Shown one piece after another: positions 61,531-64,000 of a stretch of DNA of 64,000 bases. Every line of letters begins with the position of its first letter. Position 1 is the stretch's first letter. Source of the stretch: Pontibacter beigongshangensis. GTDB lineage: Bacteria > Bacteroidota > Bacteroidia > Cytophagales > Hymenobacteraceae. Made by a program: the position numbers and the translations under genes. Location of the stretch: NCBI RefSeq assembly GCF_014332515.1, contig NZ_VFSD01000004.1, forward strand, positions 62,001 to 126,000, given 5' to 3'. Below the pieces are notes generated by a model. The model was not told where the DNA came from, made no database searches, and saw only the letters and a program-made list of their open reading frames with translations.

Positions 61531-61577
61531 CAGGAGCAGCAATACCCTTTGGAGGGCCCATTTCATTAGAATAATTC
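61531..61577 (-). repeat. R1 dispersed repeat, copy x
   Basis: CAGGAGCAGCAATAC, CCTTTGGAGGG, then TTTCATTAGAATAATTC. Confidence 0.75.
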
Positions 61578-61795
61578 GGACTGGGTCAAGCCAGGGATAA
61601 GCAGCCGGTAAAAAATCCGAAATTACTATAAATGTGTCTTCGCATCCTTTTTAGAAGGAGGATTATCCTATATTTGTTTAGACGGGAACAGAGCAGAAAG
61701 CTGCTGAATTTACTTCCGAATATCTTAATCAAATAAACTGCAAAAAGATCATCAGAAGTAAAGCTGCTTCTGCCACAACATTTAAATGCGCCAAT

Positions 61796-63253
61796 TTGAA
61801 AAAGCTGGAGAAACGGGATTACGATGCCATAGTAGTCGGTTCGGGACCAAACGGACTGGGAGCCGCCATTACGCTGCAACAGGCCGGTTTGTCGGTGTTG
61901 CTGATCGAGGGGAAAGATACCATCGGCGGCGGTCTGCGGTCGGCGGAGCTTACCTTGCCTGGCTTTGTGCACGATATCTGCTCGGCCATTCACCCGCTGG
62001 CCGCCGAGTCGCCTTTGTTTAAAGCGCTGCCACTGCACGAGCACGGCCTGGAGTATATCTCTCCTCCCATCTCCGCAGCCCACCCATTCGACAACGGTAC
62101 TGCTGCGGTGCTAAAAAAATCAATGGCCGAAACGGCCCGGCTGCTGGGAGCCGATGAGCAGGCCTACCTGCAGCTGATAAAGCCGCTCGTTTCCGACTGG
62201 CCAAACATTGCGCACGCCACCCTCGGCCCGCTTACTATTCCCGGCCACCCCATTGCCATGGCCCGTTTTGGCCTCAATGCCCTTACCTCGGCAGAGCTGC
62301 TAGCAAAAATCCGTTTCAAGACGATGGAGGCGCGCGGACTCTGGGCAGGCATGGCGGCCCACTCTATCCAGCCGCTCAGCAACATAGCCACTTCTGCCAT
62401 TGGCCTGGTGCTGTTGGCCATGGGGCACCTGCGGGGTTGGCCTGTACCAAAAGGTGGCTCACAAAGTATTGCCAAAGCGCTGGCCTCTTATTTTGTGTCG
62501 CTGGGCGGGAAGATAGAGACCGGCCTGTATGTGCACTCACTCCAGCAGCTGCCCTCATCGCATGCCGTGTTGCTGGATGTAACACCCAAACAGCTGCTAA
62601 CCATTGCCGGGCACCAGTTCTCCTCGCTCTATAAATGGCAACTGCAAAAATACCGCTATGGCATGGGCGTGTTTAAAATAGACTGGGCCCTGGATGGGCC
62701 AGTTCCTTTTACAGCACCGCAATGCCTAGAGGCCGGCACCATCCACCTGGGCAACACCTTAGAAGAAATTGCAGCCTCCGAGAAAATTACCTCTGTGGGC
62801 ATGCATCCGGAGCGGCCCTTCGTGCTGATGGCGCAGCAGAGCCTCTTCGACCCATCACGCGCCCCTGAAGGAAAGCACACTGCCTGGGCCTACTGCCATG
62901 TGCCCAACGGCTCTACCACTGACATGACCCAGGCCATAGAGAAACAGGTGGAGCGCTTTGCACCCGGCTTCCGCGACCGCATTCTGGCGCGCCACACCAT
63001 GAACACGCTACAAATGGAAACCTACAACCCTAACTACATCGGCGGCGACATTAACGGGGGCATCATCGATATTGGGCAGCTGTTTACACGACCAGCCCTG
63101 CGCCCCTCGCCTTACCGCACCTCCGCCAAGGGTATTTATATCTGCTCTTCCTCTACCCCTCCGGGCGGTGGCGTGCACGGCATGTGTGGTTACCATGCAG
63201 CCAGCCGCGCCCTCCGAGACATCTTCGATCTGAAGCCACTGGCACTGAAGTAA
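61796..63253 (+). CDS. FAD-dependent oxidoreductase, phytoene desaturase/PYROXD2-like
   Basis: The 485-residue product starts (TTG codon) with MKKLEKRDYDAIVVGSGPNG. The dinucleotide-binding motif GSGPNG at 15-20 is followed by an acidic residue at the end of the second strand (LLIEGKD), typical for FAD binding. GGGLRSAELTLPGFVHDICSA and the C-terminal SSSTPPGGGVHGMCGYHAA are the family signatures. The PYROXD2/CrtI-like group includes carotenoid desaturases and isomerases and uncharacterised oxidoreductases; no carotenoid genes are adjacent. The reaction is therefore open. Confidence 0.9.
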   Translation: MKKLEKRDYDAIVVGSGPNGLGAAITLQQAGLSVLLIEGKDTIGGGLRSAELTLPGFVHDICSAIHPLAAESPLFKALPLHEHGLEYISPPISAAHPFDNGTAAVLKKSMAETARLLGADEQAYLQLIKPLVSDWPNIAHATLGPLTIPGHPIAMARFGLNALTSAELLAKIRFKTMEARGLWAGMAAHSIQPLSNIATSAIGLVLLAMGHLRGWPVPKGGSQSIAKALASYFVSLGGKIETGLYVHSLQQLPSSHAVLLDVTPKQLLTIAGHQFSSLYKWQLQKYRYGMGVFKIDWALDGPVPFTAPQCLEAGTIHLGNTLEEIAASEKITSVGMHPERPFVLMAQQSLFDPSRAPEGKHTAWAYCHVPNGSTTDMTQAIEKQVERFAPGFRDRILARHTMNTLQMETYNPNYIGGDINGGIIDIGQLFTRPALRPSPYRTSAKGIYICSSSTPPGGGVHGMCGYHAASRALRDIFDLKPLALK

Positions 63254-63277
63254 CCTTTAATTAACATAACATTTGCA

Positions 63278-63826
63278 ATGGCGATAACTCCTGAACTTAA
63301 AAAAGCAGTCAGTGCACTGCCTCATGCCGAAAAAGACAAACTGCTTTTCCGCCTGCTTAAGCTCAACCCCGACCTGGTGGAGCGGCTGCAGTTCGAGCTG
63401 GTGGAACAGGGCGACTCCTTGCAGCAGCGCCGCGACGAGGTTGAAAAGTATATTGACGTTATGGTAAGGCAGCAACCTTATTCGCCTGGCTACCTGATGA
63501 TGGACCTGCGCTCTGCCAATGCCGAGATTACCCGCCACGTAAAGTACACCAAAGACAAAGAAGGCGAGATCCAGCTCACCCTGCACATGCTGCGCCACTG
63601 CCTGGAGCTCCACACCGATTTTATTGTAGCCAACCTCTACCGCGCCGATACCCTCCAAACCTACCTGGTGAAGCGCCTGCAGGTAGTACTGCAGAAACTG
63701 GGCAAACTGCACGAGGATTTATATGTGGAATATGAGGCCGATGTTAACTACGTGCTTGGAAAGCTACACGAGAAAATAGCGCCCAGACTGGCAGCACAGC
63801 ATCTGCCGAAAAGCTGGCCGTCGTAA
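63278..63826 (+). CDS. Unknown helical protein
   Basis: The 182-residue product is almost all helical and charged, with no signal peptide or TM helix. It starts MAITPELKKAVSALPHAEKDKLLFRLLKL, with repeated Leu heptads, and contains HMLRHCLELHTDF. I recognise no family. The gene follows the oxidoreductase by 24 bp on the same strand, so they are likely co-transcribed. Beyond its stop the same frame stays open for another 32 codons. Confidence 0.8.
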   Translation: MAITPELKKAVSALPHAEKDKLLFRLLKLNPDLVERLQFELVEQGDSLQQRRDEVEKYIDVMVRQQPYSPGYLMMDLRSANAEITRHVKYTKDKEGEIQLTLHMLRHCLELHTDFIVANLYRADTLQTYLVKRLQVVLQKLGKLHEDLYVEYEADVNYVLGKLHEKIAPRLAAQHLPKSWPS

Positions 63827-63925
63827 TTTTTTCAAATTCTGGACGAAAGCCATTTTTATTATGCTTATATTGAGGATGCCAATGTCAACGGTGTCAAGCT
63901 AAAGAAACTGGAAAAACCGAAGTAA
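63827..63925 (+). other. Coding-like stretch directly after the stop, in the same frame
   Basis: After the TAA at 63824-63826 the same frame reads FFQILDESHFYYAYIEDANV and then NGVKLKKLEKPK to a stop at 63923. It has no start codon of its own. It could be a gene remnant or a former C-terminal extension, or chance. Confidence 0.3.
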
Positions 63926-63932
63926 ATCAGGT

Positions 63933-64000
63933 ATGGAGGGTAAGCATCAGCCACTAATATGTCACGTAGCAGGTGCGGATCAGTTGGGGATCATTGTCAG
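63933..64000 (+). CDS. Possible start of a gene running off the window end
   Basis: An ATG at 63933, 7 bp after the preceding stop and behind an AGG-containing leader, opens a frame that stays open to the last base: MEGKHQPLICHVAGADQLGI and beyond. Only 22 codons are visible, so no family can be given. Confidence 0.25.
   Translation, partial: MEGKHQPLICHVAGADQLGIIV

Larger units (their letters stand above)
61134..61795. other. Divergent spacer with two R1 copies around R2
   Basis: A 662-bp spacer between two divergent starts. In order it holds R1 copy w, R2 copy 5 and R1 copy x, with both R1 copies in the same orientation. No gene is seen. Confidence 0.6.

Noticed and set aside
4186-61577. 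R1 as a CRISPR array
   Set aside because: Copies are kilobases apart in both orientations, with no regular spacers and no cas genes.
4186-61577. R1 as a ribosome-binding site or promoter because of GGAGG and TAATTTG-like strings
   Set aside because: Most copies lie at gene 3' ends, not before starts, and the spacing to start codons is not constant.
1-64000. tRNA, rRNA or riboswitch genes
   Set aside because: Scanning the spacers by eye I saw no cloverleaf, rRNA-like or known riboswitch core; a covariance-model search would be decisive.

Overview
The window reads as a stretch of chromosome from a Cytophagales bacterium (phylum Bacteroidota), most like Hymenobacteraceae such as Pontibacter. 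This is inferred from gene content: many lipoproteins with a Cys lipobox, outer-membrane barrel proteins, a Nudix-type arabinose regulator, head-GIN and PepSY-like proteins, DUF2905 and DUF2461 families, and a few TAnnTTTG-type promoter boxes. I see no rRNA, tRNA, prophage, transposase or CRISPR array. Most genes are ordinary housekeeping or envelope genes.

Layout. 0-6 kb: the start of a membrane protein, a rhomboid protease, a GH3 lipoprotein, a small lipoprotein, a Nudix hydrolase and a short-chain dehydrogenase. 6-13 kb: a barrel protein, an M28 peptidase, two paralogous LEA-2-like lipoproteins around a head-GIN protein and an M48 peptidase, then an SRPBCC protein. 13.8-17 kb: the RNA-binding protein Tex and a DUF551-like protein. 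17.4-21.5 kb: a two-component system followed by two PepSY-like lipoproteins, one fused to an SdiA-regulated-type propeller. 22-26 kb: topoisomerase IB, a small membrane protein, an M48 lipoprotein and an App1-type phosphatase. 26.5-31.5 kb: two polytopic GT-C-like membrane proteins flanking a ceramidase-like lipoprotein. 31.9-39.6 kb: a copper-type P-ATPase, DUF2461, YdcF, DUF2905, a barrel protein, a phosphoesterase and a glycosyltransferase. 39.7-44.4 kb: topoisomerase III, a lipoprotein and a low-complexity SWFGD protein. 44.8-49.3 kb: response regulator, histidine kinase, SulP transporter and beta-carbonic anhydrase, all in one direction. 50.5-52 kb: DUF1801 and a DsbA-family protein. 52.8-60.3 kb: the L-arabinose locus (Nudix-type AraR, ribulokinase, ribulose-5-phosphate 4-epimerase, SSS symporter, arabinose isomerase). 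60.5-64 kb: a HAD hydrolase, an FAD oxidoreductase and an unknown helical protein.

The most unusual thing is not a gene but the spacers. They carry at least three families of dispersed short repeats. R1 (about 24 copies, 35-70 bp) has three parts: a CTG/CAG-rich tract, a CCTCCGGAGG palindrome, and a conserved TTTTGATTAGAATAATT arm. In about two thirds of copies the CAG end faces the 3' end of a neighbouring gene. One R1 copy sits inside a 159-bp element bounded by perfect 14-bp terminal inverted repeats, which suggests an R1-bearing non-autonomous mobile element (MITE-like). R2 (about 120 bp, 5 copies) carries GTCCTGCGTCTTGTGTCC. R3/R5 (about 25-95 bp, about nine copies) begins with TAGTGCTTCGCCAAATT; in several genes this element supplies or abuts the stop codon. 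In several spacers these repeats lie between a stop codon and its terminator, so they are probably transcribed as 3' UTRs. All repeat boundaries were found by eye and are approximate.
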